5,280 nucleotides of DNA from positions 1-5,280 of the forward strand of contig JAPUIL010000255.1 of assembly GCA_027297085.1 (NCBI GenBank), given 5' to 3'. This DNA is from Verrucomicrobiota bacterium. GTDB lineage: Bacteria; Verrucomicrobiota; Verrucomicrobiia; Opitutales; UBA2995. The notes under the pieces are model-generated. The model saw nothing but the letters and a program-made list of their open reading frames with translations, had not been told where the DNA came from and did not search any database. Of the stretch, positions 4,763-5,280 are shown one piece after another (within the stretch, counting starts at the first letter, position 1; each line of letters starts with the position of its first letter). The position numbers and the translations under genes were made by a program.

Positions 4763-5280
4763 AAGAGGAAAGTACCTATGTGGCATCACACATCCTGATA
4801 GGGATCAATGGAGATGTAATTCCAGCCGAATTGGAGGAATTGGGAAGCCTGACTGCGCTCTATCCTCAATCAGGATTGGGACACTACATCCTAACTATAC
4901 GAAATTGGCATATCGATAGTGTGCCGGAAATGTTAGCAGTATTTACGGAAGAACCTTATGTTTCCTATGTGCGGTTTGCCGAACCGGATTGGGTGGTGAC
5001 AGCTAATTTGCTGCCAAACGACCCGAATGTTCAGAACGGAACGCAATGGGCTGTAAGAAATCAACCCAGTGGAGCAGACATTAATGCCGAGGCTGGATGG
5101 GATATTCGCACGAGAGCTGAGGATGTAGTGGTTGCGATCATAGACTCGGGTATCAACGAAGTGCATGAAGATTTGGTCGATAACCTTTGGACGAATCCCA
5201 ACGAAATTGCAGGCAATGGTTTGGACGATGACAACAATGGCGTCGTTGACGATGTATTCGGATTCAACGCAATCACCGGC
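4645..5280 (+). CDS. S8 family (subtilisin-like) serine peptidase, 5' part, runs off window
   Basis: The given start is the first codon after an in-frame TGA (4642-4644); the true 5' end probably lies in the other frame at 4445. From about 4770 the translation reads as a subtilase inhibitor-type prodomain (YVASHILIGINGDVIPAELE through YVSYVRFAEPDWVV), then the mature-enzyme entry PNDPNVQNGTQWAVRNQPSG and DINAEAGWDI. The catalytic Asp is in VVVAIIDSGINEVHEDL (Asp codon 5143-5145). An acidic, probably calcium-binding stretch follows (NGLDDDNNGVVDDVFGFN). The His and Ser of the triad lie beyond the right edge. Such enzymes are exported, self-processing endoproteases. The only plausible internal start is GTG 4780 with GAGG upstream, but that would make an unexported protease. 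Family assignment is secure; the start is not. Confidence 0.85.

Noticed and set aside
4778..4798. ATG with a good purine box as a separate start for the protease
   Set aside because: This ATG is in the anchor frame and reaches a stop after six codons; it does not open the protease frame.
4933..5276. Two minus-strand open frames at the right end
   Set aside because: Both are antisense to the S8 protease frame, which carries prodomain and catalytic Asp motifs.

Overview
The window reads as a piece of a moderate-GC bacterial chromosome with generous intergenic spacers rich in hairpins. There is no phage, plasmid, CRISPR or transposase signal. No rRNA or marker gene allows firm placement. The fused TrpE-TrpG type, the palindromic intergenic repeats and the large secreted S8 protease would suit a marine or soil Verrucomicrobiota (Opitutae-like) or a proteobacterium, but this is a tentative inference.

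Layout. (1) 1-1812, minus strand: a fused anthranilate synthase (TrpE chorismate-utilising domain plus TrpG glutamine amidotransferase). It is cut by the left window edge just past the amidotransferase nucleophile cysteine. (2) 1813-2280: a long gene-free spacer with hairpins and a palindromic repeat. (3) 2247-2443, minus strand: a small element not found by ordinary gene calling. It is a short leader ORF with three consecutive Trp codons, followed by mutually exclusive RNA stems ending in a strong intrinsic terminator with a U7 tract, then a second back-up terminator. This is a classical trp attenuator (trpL), and the next gene downstream on that strand is the anthranilate synthase. (4) 2444-2879: the divergent intergenic region between trpL and the next gene, with more palindromic repeats and a candidate operator. 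(5) 2880-3608, plus: an IclR-family regulator. (6) 3609-3912: a spacer ending in five tandem heptamers that nearly touch the next start codon. (7) 3913-4320, plus: an OsmC/Ohr-family peroxidase-like protein with both redox cysteines, followed by an intrinsic terminator. (8) 4445-5280, plus: a secreted or membrane-anchored S8 (subtilisin-like) protease. It appears split by a -1 frame change between the N-terminal anchor and the prodomain/catalytic domain, and it runs off the right edge.

The only clear functional link is trpL to trpE(G): tryptophan starvation would stall ribosomes on the WWW codons and let transcription continue into the first enzyme of tryptophan synthesis. The IclR regulator, the OsmC-like protein and the protease look like separate transcription units.
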